Assembly: GCF_030931715.1 (NCBI RefSeq)
Contig: NZ_CP133261.1
Coordinates: forward strand, 1,054,001-1,118,000
Origin: Tissierella sp. MB52-C2
Lineage (GTDB): Bacteria > Bacillota > Clostridia > Tissierellales > Tissierellaceae
Length of the DNA stretch: 64,000 nt
Direction of reading: 5' to 3'
Within the stretch, counting starts at the first letter, position 1, and every line of letters begins with the position of its first letter. This document shows, one piece after another, positions 53,104-62,694 of the stretch. The position numbers and the translations under genes were made by a program. The notes below the pieces were generated by a model, which saw only the letters and a list, made by a program, of their open reading frames with translations, had not been told where the DNA came from and ran no database searches.

Positions 53104-53352
53104 ATGAATGTTGCCACTGATTTGCCCAAGCTTTATATGAGCAATTCTAGGGAGAAAAAATGGGAAAAGATATTGAAAAATAGTACCCAATTTAAATACT
53201 GTGGTGAGATTATTGAATCTAAAACAGTATATGATTTTGTAACATGTTCTTGTGGCAGGTGTAGTGTGGATGGAGGCAAAGAATATTTATCTCAGTTAGC
53301 AGAAGAAGATAGTTATATAGAGCTATTAATACTTGAAATAAGTAGAAGATAA
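53104..53352 (+). CDS. Small zinc-motif protein, DUF7695-like, possibly truncated
   Basis: From ATG 53104 the frame gives 82 residues. The C-terminal half YCGEIIESKTVYDFVTCSCG and VDGGKEYL fits a short family in which CGxxIES, CxCG and VDGG recur. The first Cys of the usual pair (CxxC) has become Tyr. No good ribosome site is seen, and the frame is open upstream through the FRG gene, so the start is doubtful. Confidence 0.55.
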   Translation: MNVATDLPKLYMSNSREKKWEKILKNSTQFKYCGEIIESKTVYDFVTCSCGRCSVDGGKEYLSQLAEEDSYIELLILEISRR

Positions 53353-53537
53353 AATTTTACTATTAAGAATTACAGACGAGTTCAAAATGTGGGGGTACGT
53401 GAGGTTGAAAGAAATACAAAATTTTATAATCTTGATATGATTCTTTCGATAGGTTATCGTGTGTGCTTTAATGTTGGAAACTAGTTTTGTAATTGGATAA
53501 GTAAAGTTCTTAAGAATATATGCAAGAAGGATTTGTA

Positions 53538-53651
53538 ATGGATAATTATCAGAAGATTAAAGATATTCATAGTTTATCTGTAGGTTATAATCCTGCTTTT
53601 GAAAGTGCAAAAAGATTTTTTGTAGCTATTCGGAATAAATACCTATTATAG
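53538..53651 (+). CDS. Short frame with good ribosome site
   Basis: AGAAGGA lies before ATG 53538, which opens 37 codons (MDNYQKIKDIHSLSVGYNPA). It is probably the broken start of a longer gene; the 330-base spacer from 53353 holds nothing else. Confidence 0.3.
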   Translation: MDNYQKIKDIHSLSVGYNPAFESAKRFFVAIRNKYLL

Positions 53652-53684
53652 CGATTATAAAAAATAATGTGAGGTCTGATAGAT

Positions 53685-54275
53685 ATGTTCATATATGATA
53701 AAAAAGTTTTGACGAATTTAATGGATGCAAATATCTTATTAATGATATATTCTTGAGATTACAGGATGTAATTAAGTTGTATGGGTAATCTGCTGATACA
53801 CACAGTGATGAAATTGATTTATTTATAAAGATATTAGAAGACAATCATAACTTATTATCTGAAATTGTTGATGATGATATTAACTTATATAAGTTCTCAT
53901 TAGATAATTATAATAATTCATTTTTATATCAAGGTTATTATTATTTAACTAATATCTCACATAAAATTATAATGTCTTGGGAAAGGATTTTTAACTGTTT
54001 AGGAATAATATATGGAATAGAATTCAATCAAAAAAAGAGTAAAATAATATTTCATACATCTATAAAAAGTTGAAAAAAATAGATACATTTAAGAATAGTG
54101 TATCATTTGCTATTGTAAAAGAATTTTATGGAGATAATTCTTTTAATCTTATTAAAAATATGAGGGAAGTTAATGACCACGATATTTCAGCACACTTAGA
54201 TGTATTAAACTCCATTAGAGAAGAGGATATTTTAAAGGATTTATATGATATTTATGGTACAGCTGATGTAGGAAA
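53685..54275 (+). pseudogene. Broken gene of unknown family
   Basis: Three adjoining frames give one connected protein-like sequence: MFIYDKKVLTNLMDANI, then DEIDLFIKILEDNHNLLSEI and IIMSWERIFNCLGIIYG, then DTFKNSVSFAIVKEFYG. Stops or shifts near 53756, 53790 and 54072 break it. Helical, HEPN-like features are possible but not proven. It is cut at about 54275 by the IS21 fragment. Confidence 0.5.
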
Positions 54276-54784
54276 TATGCATCAATTATTAATATCTTAT
54301 ACTTCGCAAAATGTTTAAGTCTTGTTCCTAACCTGTTTTCTAAAAGTGCCTTTTTAAGTTGTGCAATTAATTCATGAAAAGAGATAAAATATGTTGAATA
54401 TCTATTTCTAGCACATTCTATTCCTATTGAGGTTGCCAAGTGAGTTTTACCTACACCTGGCGTACCTAGAAAGAGAATATTTTCATTGTTTTCTATAAAC
54501 CTTAAGGTGGATAAATCTAATAGTTGCTGTTTATTGACTGTAGGTTGAAAGTCAAAATCAAAATCATCTAAGGTTTTATAAAAAGGAAAACTAGCAACCT
54601 TTACACATGCATTCATAGCTCTTTCTGTCTTAGCTTTAATCTCTAATTCACTAAGCTCATATAATGCATCTACAACACTTCTTTCATTAGAATTTACCAT
54701 TTCTATATATTGATCAATATTAGATTTCATATTCTTCAATTCTAGATTTTCTAGATTGTTTAATAGCTTTACATAATTATTCAA
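54275..54784 (-). pseudogene. IS21 istB, C-terminally truncated
   Basis: Reading from 54784, 170 codons match the IstB helper ATPase: N-terminal helical part, then LFLGTPGVGKTHLATSIG (Walker A). It stops in the Walker B region (YKILIIDA), where IstB normally has about 80 more residues. The frame continues to 54215 into foreign sequence. Without Walker B and sensor regions it cannot work. Confidence 0.78.
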
Positions 54785-54796
54785 TTATTCATCCCT

Positions 54797-55446
54797 CATT
54801 TTAGGAAATTATCCAGTATATTTAAATTCTCTAAAACTATACTATCTAAATCATCTTCATCTTCAAAATCATAATTGTAGGCTAGTATCCATTCTACAAA
54901 TTTATTAGCAGCTTCTACTTTTCCTTTAGTCTAGGACTTCCTTGGCTTACATAGAGAAATCTTAAATCCAAAGTCATTTGTAAAAGCCTGGATCTTAGTA
55001 TTGATTTTTCTTCTATTACCAACTACATCTACAACAGTTCTCATATTATCAAATAGAATCTCTTTAGGTACACCTCCAGTCTCTTTAAAAGCCTTAATTA
55101 AGAATCAAATACATCTTATTGTGTTCTATGTTTTTTGTACTCAAAATGGCAATATCTTGAATTGCCCAGTTTGTAACTAAAAACATTAAAGATAAACTCC
55201 TCATTATATTTTGATATTAACTTTACATCCTCCTTCCAATCTACTTGTGCTTGTTTACCAGCTGGTGTTTCAAATATTAGATGTCCCTCTTGTTTTATTT
55301 CTAGTTTTAGGTTTTCCTTCATATCCTTCATAATATTTTTTTACAGTACTTCTATCAAATCCATATTGCCTTGCTATCTCAGAAAAATTAGGTTTTAGAC
55401 TCATAAGTTTTATTATATTTAAATGTGCTCTTAAGCTACATTCCAT
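54797..55446 (-). pseudogene. IS21 istA, fragmentary
   Basis: The first frame gives SLRAHLNIIKLMSLKPNFSE and IARQYGFDRSTVKKYY, the usual N-terminus. After a shift comes PAGKQAQVDWKEDVKL with a catalytic Asp, and much later KGKVEAANKFVEWILAYNYD. Large parts between are missing or out of frame. The element 54275-55446 is dead. Confidence 0.75.
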
Positions 55447-55679
55447 CGCTATCCCTCACAAAACTAGAATAGCAAGGATGTACACTTTTGTGCATTCTTA
55501 TTTTCCATTAATTGTACATTTTAATTTTATTATTTACAGAAGTGTTAATATGAAGATTATTTCAAGAAATACTGGAAGACATTGATTAAACACAAAACTG
55601 CTAGATATAACAATGTTGTATATAATGGTAAATAATGTTAGTATGTTTTATATAGAGATAATTTAAAGGGGGAGACTAA

Positions 55680-56768
55680 ATGAATAAGAAAATTAGCATT
55701 ATTACAATTATTATCGGCATACTTATAGTAATTTCTGGCTGTTCAGTGTCTGAGAAACCAGAATCAATAGTGTCTGAATTTATTGGAGGAATGAAAGGTT
55801 TTGATTTAGAACTAATGACTTCTAAAATTAATCCAGCAGATTCAAATGGAAAAGAAGATATTTCTAACTTGTTTGAGGATGATGAGGATCAATTTCAAGG
55901 ATACTTTCTAGATTACTTAAAATCAAACGCAAAAAAAATCGATTATAAAATTAAAGAAGCTAAAATCTATGAGGATAAGGCAGTAGTCAGTGTAGATTTT
56001 AAATATGTAGATGGTGGACAACTCTTTAAGGCTACTTTTGCAGAATATATCGAAGAGGTATTTTCTGTAGCTTTTTCTGATGATGAAATGACAGATGAAG
56101 AGAACTCAGATCTGTTCTTAACTGTTATGAAAGAGCAAAGCGAATTAATTGAAGAATCATTTGTTGAAAAAACGATAGACATTGAATGTATCAAGGTCGA
56201 TAAGCAGTGGTATATTGATAAACCTAGTGAAGAACTTTTAGATGTGGTTATGTCAAATATTCTATCTGTTGGACAAGAGCTTGAAGATGTTTTTAATTCA
56301 AGTTCAGATAACAGTATTAATGAACCAGAAACGATTATTGAGCAAGTAGAAGCAGATGATATAAATATAATAGAAAAGGGTATAGGAGACGAGATAACAC
56401 TTACAACAATTAAACTTAAGGTGACTAAAGTTGAGGAAACACAAACCCTTACTGCTACCTATGGCTCTCCAACATTAGCAAAAGAAGATGCAAAGTTTGT
56501 TTTGGTAAGTTTAGACATTACGAACATAACAAAATCAGGATTTTCGATGCCACCTAATTTATTGTTGGCTGATAATCAAGGTCGGGAGTTTAATACTTAC
56601 TCTGATAGCATAGGTGTTATTGATGACTATTTAGATTATAGAGACTTGTCTCCAAGCATTAAAGAGAGTGGTCGTTTTATATTTGAATTACCAAAAGATG
56701 CAACAAGTTATTATATGATTGTTGGAAAATCTGGAACAAATGATGTATATAAGATTATATTAAAATAA
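55680..56768 (+). CDS. DUF5105/DUF4352 lipoprotein
   Basis: The protein has 362 residues. The signal sequence ends in the lipobox ISGC (Cys near 21). Residues about 27-190 fit DUF5105-like (PESIVSEFIGGMKGFDLELM). A linker rich in Asn, Ser and Glu leads to a DUF4352 domain (about 240-362; KFVLVSLDITN, GREFNTYSD, ESGRFIFELP), an Ig-like fold. It is a surface lipoprotein, possibly binding antimicrobial peptides or stress-related. AAGGGGGAG precedes the ATG. Confidence 0.83.
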   Translation: MNKKISIITIIIGILIVISGCSVSEKPESIVSEFIGGMKGFDLELMTSKINPADSNGKEDISNLFEDDEDQFQGYFLDYLKSNAKKIDYKIKEAKIYEDKAVVSVDFKYVDGGQLFKATFAEYIEEVFSVAFSDDEMTDEENSDLFLTVMKEQSELIEESFVEKTIDIECIKVDKQWYIDKPSEELLDVVMSNILSVGQELEDVFNSSSDNSINEPETIIEQVEADDINIIEKGIGDEITLTTIKLKVTKVEETQTLTATYGSPTLAKEDAKFVLVSLDITNITKSGFSMPPNLLLADNQGREFNTYSDSIGVIDDYLDYRDLSPSIKESGRFIFELPKDATSYYMIVGKSGTNDVYKIILK

Positions 56769-56813
56769 GACCATTTTTACAGGTTTATATTAAATGTTAA
56801 AGAATTAATAATT

Positions 56814-56848
56814 TGAAGCTCCTAGATTACGAAATCAAGGAGCTTTTT
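56814..56848 (+). terminator. Terminator after lipoprotein gene
   Basis: AAGCTCCT and AGGAGCTT surround a 17-base loop and are followed by TTTT. Confidence 0.75.
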
Positions 56849-56890
56849 GAATATGTATAGGTTTGCTAAAATTAAATTAAAGGTGGAGAA

Positions 56891-57265
56891 ATGTTGAAGC
56901 AAGAAATATTAGAATTACTTAGTCTTAAGCAAGAAGGTGCGTACTGGGACTTTAAAAGGGAATGGTATTCGCAAGGCAAGAAAGCAGATATACTTCATGA
57001 TATTATTTATATGGTTAATAATTTAGAAAATAAAGATGCTTATATAATTATTGGTATAGATGAACAGGATAATTATAAGCTTAAAGGTGTAGAGAATGAT
57101 ACTAATCGAAGGAATACACAGATAGCTGTAGATTTCCTAAAAGATAAGAAGTTTGCTGGAGAAATCTGTCCGAAAGTATATGTAAAAGCCATGATAAGAA
57201 GGTTTAGCTTAATATGTAAGTGTTTTATTTTCCCTCAAGTTCTGATTTGGGGGATTTTTTGCTAG
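56891..57265 (+). pseudogene. AlbA_2/Schlafen-type gene, truncated
   Basis: Residues 1-95 read ALLSLKQEGAYWDFKREW-like start, ILHDIIYMVNNLENKDAYII and GIDEQDNYKLKGVEN, the DNA-binding AlbA_2 domain. Family members are usually over 300 residues. After about residue 100 the frame runs into a terminator hairpin (57231-57260) and stops. The segment 57107-57170 is duplicated at 60015-60080. Confidence 0.72.
57231..57260 (+). terminator. Terminator overlapping the broken AlbA_2 gene
   Basis: CCCTCAA and TTGGGGG arms with ATTTTTTGC after. Its place inside the reading frame shows that the gene end was replaced. The spacer from 57266 to 57556 has nothing else of note. Confidence 0.65.
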
Positions 57266-57556
57266 GTGGTTCTATTGTGTAAGCAAAAGTAGACCTATCT
57301 GGGAAAACGTATAATATCTATTTTAAAATTACGTTAGTTATTAGAGTTTCAAAAGATGCATTGGGAAAACAAAGAATAAGTAAATACCATTAGAATACAT
57401 TTAGATTTTGGTGCATTCTTTATATAATAGAAAAATTCTACCTTGCTATTACATAAAGAATGCTCTATAAAACAAAAAGAAATGTGAATAATAATGAACC
57501 AAATAAGCACCATTTGTCTCTATATAGTAGATGCATCTAACAAAGGAGGTACAGCG

Positions 57557-58021
57557 TTGCAAGAAAGAGAACTAGTAGTTAATGTCCAAAAGGGCGATAT
57601 GCAAGCATTCGAGCAGCTGTTTGAGTTATACAAATGTAAAGCCTTACGGACGATTTATTCAATGACAAGAGATAAAGATATTAGCGAAGATATTGTTCAA
57701 GAAGTATTTGTATCATGTTATACTTCTATCAAAAGTCTTCAGAATCCAGAGTATTTCAAAACGTGGTTCTATAGAATATTAACTAGAACTACATGGAGAT
57801 ATATGGAGAAGGAAAAAACATTAATACCAGTAGAAAATATCTTTAGAAAATCAGAAGATAGCTATGAAAACTCATCATTAGAGAAACTTGAACAAAAGGA
57901 ATCCTCCAAATTGCTTTATCAAGAAATCCTAAAACTACAACCTAAATTACAAACAACACTCATTCTGTACTATTACAACGAATTTTCTGTTAAAGAAATT
58001 GCACAAACTAGTATACAATAA
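57557..58021 (+). CDS. ECF sigma factor, truncated in region 4
   Basis: TTG 57557 (AAAGGAGG seven bases before) is preferred over the far ATG at 57494. The 154 residues hold region 2 (AFEQLFELYKCKALRTIY, DKDISEDIVQEVFVSCY, FKTWFYRILTR) and the start of region 4 (LQPKLQTTLILYYYNEFSVK). After EIAQTSIQ it stops, losing the recognition helix needed to read the -35. The break coincides with the direct repeat at 58008, so the loss probably came with the cassette insertion. Confidence 0.8.
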   Translation: MQERELVVNVQKGDMQAFEQLFELYKCKALRTIYSMTRDKDISEDIVQEVFVSCYTSIKSLQNPEYFKTWFYRILTRTTWRYMEKEKTLIPVENIFRKSEDSYENSSLEKLEQKESSKLLYQEILKLQPKLQTTLILYYYNEFSVKEIAQTSIQ

Positions 58022-58073
58022 AAGGTAATAAAGCCATATAATATAGCATAAGAGTCAAGGTTCCTGTCCCTTT
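58008..58073 (+). repeat. Left boundary of DJ-1 cassette: direct repeat plus REP-like inverted repeat
   Basis: The direct repeat contains AGTATACAATAAAAGGTAAT (58011-58030) and recurs at 58956-58990. The inverted repeat CAAGGTTCCTGTCCCTTT (58056-58073) is matched on the opposite strand at 58904-58921. Confidence 0.7.
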
Positions 58074-58230
58074 GACTTTTTTACATTTTAGGTAATGCAA
58101 GATATAAAAGAATATGAGTTTATCTATAAGAAGTCATTACAGAAATGTGTTAATATATTATTAAGGTTTAAAAATGTATTTAGCTTGATTGAAAAAGGAT
58201 TAATTGATTAATCTAAAGGGGGTTTTGTAT

Positions 58231-58872
58231 GTGAAGAAAAAACTTGCATTAATAGTGTATCCAAATTTTAGTATGCAAGAAATAGCCAACTTTTGTTATC
58301 TATTTCGTTGGAACTATGATACTGAAACAGTTGTATTTTCCTCTAGTTTAGAAGTAGTTAATGCGGAGGAAGGTATGTTAATTCAGCCTCATAAAACATT
58401 TGAAGAATTTAATATTGAAGAGTATGATTGTTTGATATTATCTGGTTGCAGTGATTTTAGAGATTCAATTAGAGATCCAAAGATTAAAGAATTCTTAGAA
58501 CAGTTTAAAGAAAATGATGATTTTATAATCGGAGCAATTTGTAGTGGACCTATTTATTTATCCCAAGCAGGTCTATTAGAAAATAAAAAATTCACTAACT
58601 CATTATATGTGGAGATGAATAAAATGCTTAATTTTATCAATGAGGAAAACCTCGTATATGCTCCTTTAGTTGAAGATAAAAATATCATAACTGCTGTAGG
58701 CTCCGCATTTAATGAATTTGCTATAGCAGTAGCTAGAAAAATCGGATACGAATGTCCGGATAAGATTTTTACAGGTGTTCCTGAAGACTGGAAAGAAAGT
58801 GATTACAAACTATATCTGAGCAAGGAAGACTTACGTATATTACAGGAGGAATTTAAAGAATTTATAGACTAG
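58231..58872 (+). CDS. DJ-1/PfpI-family protein
   Basis: GTG 58231 has AAAGGGGG ten bases upstream and gives 213 residues; a TTG at 58204 is less likely. GAICSGPIYLSQAGLL contains the nucleophile-elbow Cys, and MQEIANFC an acidic partner. The family includes deglycase-like, protease-like and redox-sensing members. It is the only gene in a segment bounded by inverted and direct repeats, so it seems to have moved as a cassette into an ECF sigma gene. Confidence 0.82.
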   Translation: MKKKLALIVYPNFSMQEIANFCYLFRWNYDTETVVFSSSLEVVNAEEGMLIQPHKTFEEFNIEEYDCLILSGCSDFRDSIRDPKIKEFLEQFKENDDFIIGAICSGPIYLSQAGLLENKKFTNSLYVEMNKMLNFINEENLVYAPLVEDKNIITAVGSAFNEFAIAVARKIGYECPDKIFTGVPEDWKESDYKLYLSKEDLRILQEEFKEFID

Positions 58873-58903
58873 TGAATGTAATCATTTTTTACATTTAAAT
58901 GGC

Positions 58904-58990
58904 AAGGGGACAGGAACCTTGGAATTTAAGATGGAAATCATCGCAAATATAGTAGTATTAGTATACAATAAGAGGTAATAAAACCATATA
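58904..58990 (+). repeat. Right boundary of DJ-1 cassette
   Basis: AAGGGGACAGGAACCTTG (58904-58921) is the inverse of the left element, followed by the second direct repeat with AGTATACAATAAGAGGTAAT (58960-58979). The sequence from 58991 to 59118 has no gene. Confidence 0.7.
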
Positions 58991-59118
58991 CTACACTACC
59001 TAAACTTGAGAAGGATAATAATGAAATGAAGATGGAGTAAAAAGGTATTACAGAAACAATGTGAAACAGAAAAACATATAGGATGTAGATAAATATGAAT
59101 TTATAGAGGTGATATAAT

Positions 59119-59820
59119 ATAGCCGAAAAACAGCTTTCTTTAGAAGAGAAAAGATTAGATATTGATATATGGATTATTGCGTTGATAACATTTGGTGTAT
59201 TTCTATGTTATGTAGTAACGGGAAGCCAACTTGTGGCATATGTGAAAGAACCTGAAAATTCAGTGCTTTCTCGTTTGTTACTTAGCGCTAGTGCTCAGTT
59301 TGGTGTAGCTGGATTGGGAATTACTGTTGTTTGCCTTTTACGAAAAGAAAAGTTTTCACTATTTGGATTAGTAAAACAAAATACGTTTAAATCTATCATA
59401 GGGTCAGTTGCCTGTTTTATTCCCTATTTGTTTTATATTTTTGTTTCAGGACAATATAAGGGGTATCAGCCACTTGGTATTCTAATTGCTGACGATGTAC
59501 TTAAAAGCGGATTTCCAACTAACATTTTAGGAATGTCTTTAATTGCTTTAGTTTGGGGGTTTTTTGAGGGATTTAATTATAGTGTAATAAGCGATAAACT
59601 AAACAGCAGATATCCTTCAAAAAATCAATGGTTAGACATAGGAGCTATTACTTGTGCCGTAGTCTGCATTTTGTTTCATCCATTCAATACCTCGTTTTGG
59701 GGCATTATTGAAGTTGTCACTACTTTAATAGCAATCTATGGAATGTTAATAGTAAAAAAGAAAACAAAAAATGCTTGGGGTTGTGTGTTTATTTTCTGTT
59801 TCATTTGGAACGCACTCTAA
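59119..59820 (+). CDS. Membrane protein, CPBP-like, with apparent ATA start
   Basis: The frame from 59119 gives 233 residues with seven or eight helices. GAGGTGAT lies five bases before codon ATA (IAEKQLSLEEKRLDIDIW). The first standard start, TTG 59182, would cut into the first helix and has no ribosome site. ALVWGFFEGFNYSVISDKLN recalls the Glu-Glu-x3-Arg stretch of CPBP proteases but lacks the second Glu. No function is claimed. The end, FIFCFIWNAL, looks slightly short. Confidence 0.6.
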   Translation: MAEKQLSLEEKRLDIDIWIIALITFGVFLCYVVTGSQLVAYVKEPENSVLSRLLLSASAQFGVAGLGITVVCLLRKEKFSLFGLVKQNTFKSIIGSVACFIPYLFYIFVSGQYKGYQPLGILIADDVLKSGFPTNILGMSLIALVWGFFEGFNYSVISDKLNSRYPSKNQWLDIGAITCAVVCILFHPFNTSFWGIIEVVTTLIAIYGMLIVKKKTKNAWGCVFIFCFIWNAL

Positions 59821-59910
59821 ATTCCAATTTATAAATGAAATTATGAGCATAATTTTGAATTTATAGTTAAGAAAAAACTGAATAAATTATATATTAACTT
59901 ATATATATTA

Positions 59911-59939
59911 GAGCCTTGCATTAATGTGCAGGGCTTTTT
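59911..59939 (+). terminator. Terminator after membrane gene
   Basis: AGAGCCTTGCA pairs with TGCAGGGCT, then TTTTTG. The 440 bases from 59821 hold this, an AlbA_2 fragment and no intact gene. Confidence 0.7.
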
Positions 59940-59999
59940 GATGTCAAAAAAGAAAGAGAGGCAAGATAATAATATGGTAAAAAAGAAAATACTGTATTT

Positions 60000-60216
60000 G
60001 TCAACCGAAATCTGTACCAATCGAAAGAATACACAGATGGTTGTAGATTTCCTAAAAGATAAGAAGTTTGCTGGAGATGCATATCAATATTATTTATTTA
60101 ATCAAACGGATATAAGGCCACACTGGAGAGAAATAAGGATATTTTATCACCAAACTTTGCTATCAAAATTAGAAGGTATTAGTTTAGATGGGGGTAGATA
60201 TTTTACATCTATCTAA
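60000..60216 (+). pseudogene. AlbA_2 fragment, duplicate of 57107-57170
   Basis: ICTNRKNTQMVVDFLKDKKF repeats the broken AlbA_2 gene's middle, with about four base changes in 62. It continues AYQYYLFNQTDIRPHWREIR before a stop at 60216. No start or domain remains. Confidence 0.55.
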
Positions 60217-60262
60217 TATTTATCTATATATTAAATGGTACCATATAGTATATAATATACAG

Positions 60263-61741
60263 ATGAATAGATTGAAAAAAGAAAGAGTTGATATATTGGA
60301 TAAGAAAAATTTTAAAGATTATAGTCTTAGTGATGAGATTTTAAAATCTGTTGATTTATTAGGATACAAGAATTTGACAAAAGTACAAGAAGAAACATTA
60401 CCTATAATATTAAAAGGTAAAGACTTAGTTGTAAAATCACAAACAGGAAGTGGAAAAACTGCTGCATTTGCAGTTCCCATATGTGAGTCTATATATTGGG
60501 ATGAAAGAAGCCCACAAGCATTAGTAATAGTTCCAACGAGAGAACTTGCAATGCAAGTAAGAGAAGAATTTTTTCATATAGGTAGATTTAAAAGATTAAA
60601 AATAGTAGAAGTTTATGGAAAAGCTCCATATGGAAGACAAGAAAGAGAATTAAAAGAAAGAGTTCATGTGGTAGTAGGAACACCAGGACGTATAATAGAT
60701 CATTTAGAAAGAGGAAATTTAAGAGTAGATAAAATCAAATATTTAGTATTAGATGAATCTGATGAAATGTTAAATATGGGATTTTTAGAACAAGTTGAAA
60801 ATATAATTGAAAAATTACCAGAAGAAAGAGTAAATTTATTATTTTCAGCCACAATGCCAGAAGATATAGAAGAACTTTCTAAAAAATATATGAATGACCC
60901 CAGTTATATAGAAATAGAATCTAGTAGCAATACTTTAGATAGAATAGAACAAGTAAGATATAATGTGGAAGGTATTGAAAAAATAGAGTTATTAAAAGAT
61001 ATAACAGTAGTTGAAAATCCAGATAATTGTATTATATTTTGTAATACTCGTGATGATGTAAACTTTGTATATGATGCTCTAATGGATGAAAATTATTCTT
61101 GTAATAAAATCCATGGAGGAATGGAACAAAGAGATAGAACAGAAGTAATGGAAGATTTTAAGATGGGTAAGTTTAGATTTTTAGTTGCAACAGATGTTGC
61201 TGCAAGGGGAATAGATGTTGAAGATATAACCCATGTAATAAATTACGATATTCCAAGAGAAGTTGAACCATATATTCATAGGATAGGAAGAACTGCTCGT
61301 AAAGGGAAGACTGGAAAGGCTATATTACTTCATGATAACTATGAAGAAAAGTATTTAAAAGATATTTTAGAGTATATGGAAAGAGATATTAAATTAGTAG
61401 AGCCACTAACTGAAGAAGAAGTAGAAAAGAATTATACATCTTTTAGAAATAAAATGAATGAAGAAAGAGAAGATATTCAAATAAAAGGTGAAAGTTTAAA
61501 TGAGGGAATTTTAAAACTTCATATAAATGCCGGAAAGAAAACTAAAATGAGAGCTGGAGATGTGGTTGGTGCAATTTGTAGTATAGATGGAGTAAATGTT
61601 GAAGATATAGGTATTATAAATATTATAGATGTATCAACATTTGTTGAAATTTTAAATAATAAAGGTGATATGGTTTATAAAGCTCTACAAAATACTAAGA
61701 TAAAAGGTAGAGTTAGAAACATTAGTATTGCAATAAGATAG
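60263..61741 (+). CDS. DEAD-box-type RNA helicase with DbpA-like end
   Basis: ATG 60263 gives 492 residues; a TTG at 60296 (LDKKNFKDYSLSDEI) is an alternative. Motifs in order: KVQEETLP (Q), SQTGSGKT (I), PTRELA (Ia), TPGR (Ib), VLDESDEM (II), SATM (III), CIIFCNTRDD (IV), VATDVAARGIDV (V), HRIGRTAR (VI). Motif II is DESD instead of DEAD. The last 75 residues (GILKLHINAGKKTKMRAGDV) match the DbpA RNA-binding domain, which guides the helicase to 23S rRNA in ribosome assembly. Stand-alone gene. Confidence 0.88.
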   Translation: MNRLKKERVDILDKKNFKDYSLSDEILKSVDLLGYKNLTKVQEETLPIILKGKDLVVKSQTGSGKTAAFAVPICESIYWDERSPQALVIVPTRELAMQVREEFFHIGRFKRLKIVEVYGKAPYGRQERELKERVHVVVGTPGRIIDHLERGNLRVDKIKYLVLDESDEMLNMGFLEQVENIIEKLPEERVNLLFSATMPEDIEELSKKYMNDPSYIEIESSSNTLDRIEQVRYNVEGIEKIELLKDITVVENPDNCIIFCNTRDDVNFVYDALMDENYSCNKIHGGMEQRDRTEVMEDFKMGKFRFLVATDVAARGIDVEDITHVINYDIPREVEPYIHRIGRTARKGKTGKAILLHDNYEEKYLKDILEYMERDIKLVEPLTEEEVEKNYTSFRNKMNEEREDIQIKGESLNEGILKLHINAGKKTKMRAGDVVGAICSIDGVNVEDIGIINIIDVSTFVEILNNKGDMVYKALQNTKIKGRVRNISIAIR

Positions 61742-61769
61742 AAAATACAACATCTTTCTTAAGAAGACC

Positions 61770-62527
61770 AAGTTATTTTAAAACAAAATCAAGCTTAAAA
61801 GTTGATTGATGGTATTTGTGAAGTAAATGAAATTATTTCAGTAGATAATCCATATAGATATTGATACTTATTTAATACAAAATCAAAAATCTTATGGAAT
61901 AGCTAGAACTATTAAATCTATGATCAAATCTTTTAAGATGGAACCATATGACGAAGATAGTAAAAGAGATTTTTAAGACATGTTCTTATAAAAAAATGTA
62001 GTTAATACTGGAGAATATTTAGTTGTATTAGTAGTTGGAGATAAAGTTTTTCCAGGAAAGAAAAACTTTGTAAAAGAACTTACTAAAAAACATCCAGATA
62101 TTATATCTATTATTTTAAATGTGAATAATAGAAGGACTTCAGTAGTTTTAGGGGTTGAATTAAACCCTGATTCTGTTAGGAATGCTATACAAAATAGTAA
62201 AATAAACAACATGGAAAATGTGTCTTTTATAAATGAAGATGCAGGAGAATACATGGTAAAAAGAGCTAGTAAAGGAGAAAGTGTGGACCTAGTAATAATT
62301 GATCCACCAAGAGAAGGTAGTGATGAAGACTTCTTATCATCATTAGTAAAACTTTAACCTAAAAAATTGTTTACATCTCTTGCAACCCAGAAACACAAAA
62401 AAATTTAGATTATTTATTAAAACTTAATTATAAAGTAAGAGAAATTCAACCAGTAGATATGTTTCCGATGACTGTGCATGTTGAAATAGTATGTCTACTT
62501 GAACATATCAAAAGCGTTGAAAAATGA
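61770..62527 (+). pseudogene. RumA/RlmD-type 23S rRNA m5U methyltransferase remnant
   Basis: Pieces in changing frames give IDGICEVNEIISVDNPYRY, VNTGEYLVVLVVGDKVF, GVELNPDSVRNAIQNSKINN, VDLVIIDPPREGSDEDF and [20 protein letters not shown], in the order found in RumA-type enzymes. The Fe-S Cys region, the SAM-binding DxGxG stretch and the Cys in SCNP are lost or out of frame. At least four breaks and an internal deletion between SVVLG and GVELN make it dead. Confidence 0.78.
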
Positions 62528-62694
62528 GAGTTTAGAATAAATTAAAACAATTGAAACCTATGTAACTATTGAGTATATAAAAAATATGTTGATAAATTCA
62601 GAAGGTATTTGATAGAAAGACGTTTTAAAAGAGCATTGTGTGACAAGCGGTGAGATTATACTCGTGCTATCCTAATATATAGGGAGGTGCTAAT

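Noticed and set aside
54275-55446. IS21 genes as an active element
   Set aside because: istB lacks its C-terminal third and istA is in several frames with missing parts.
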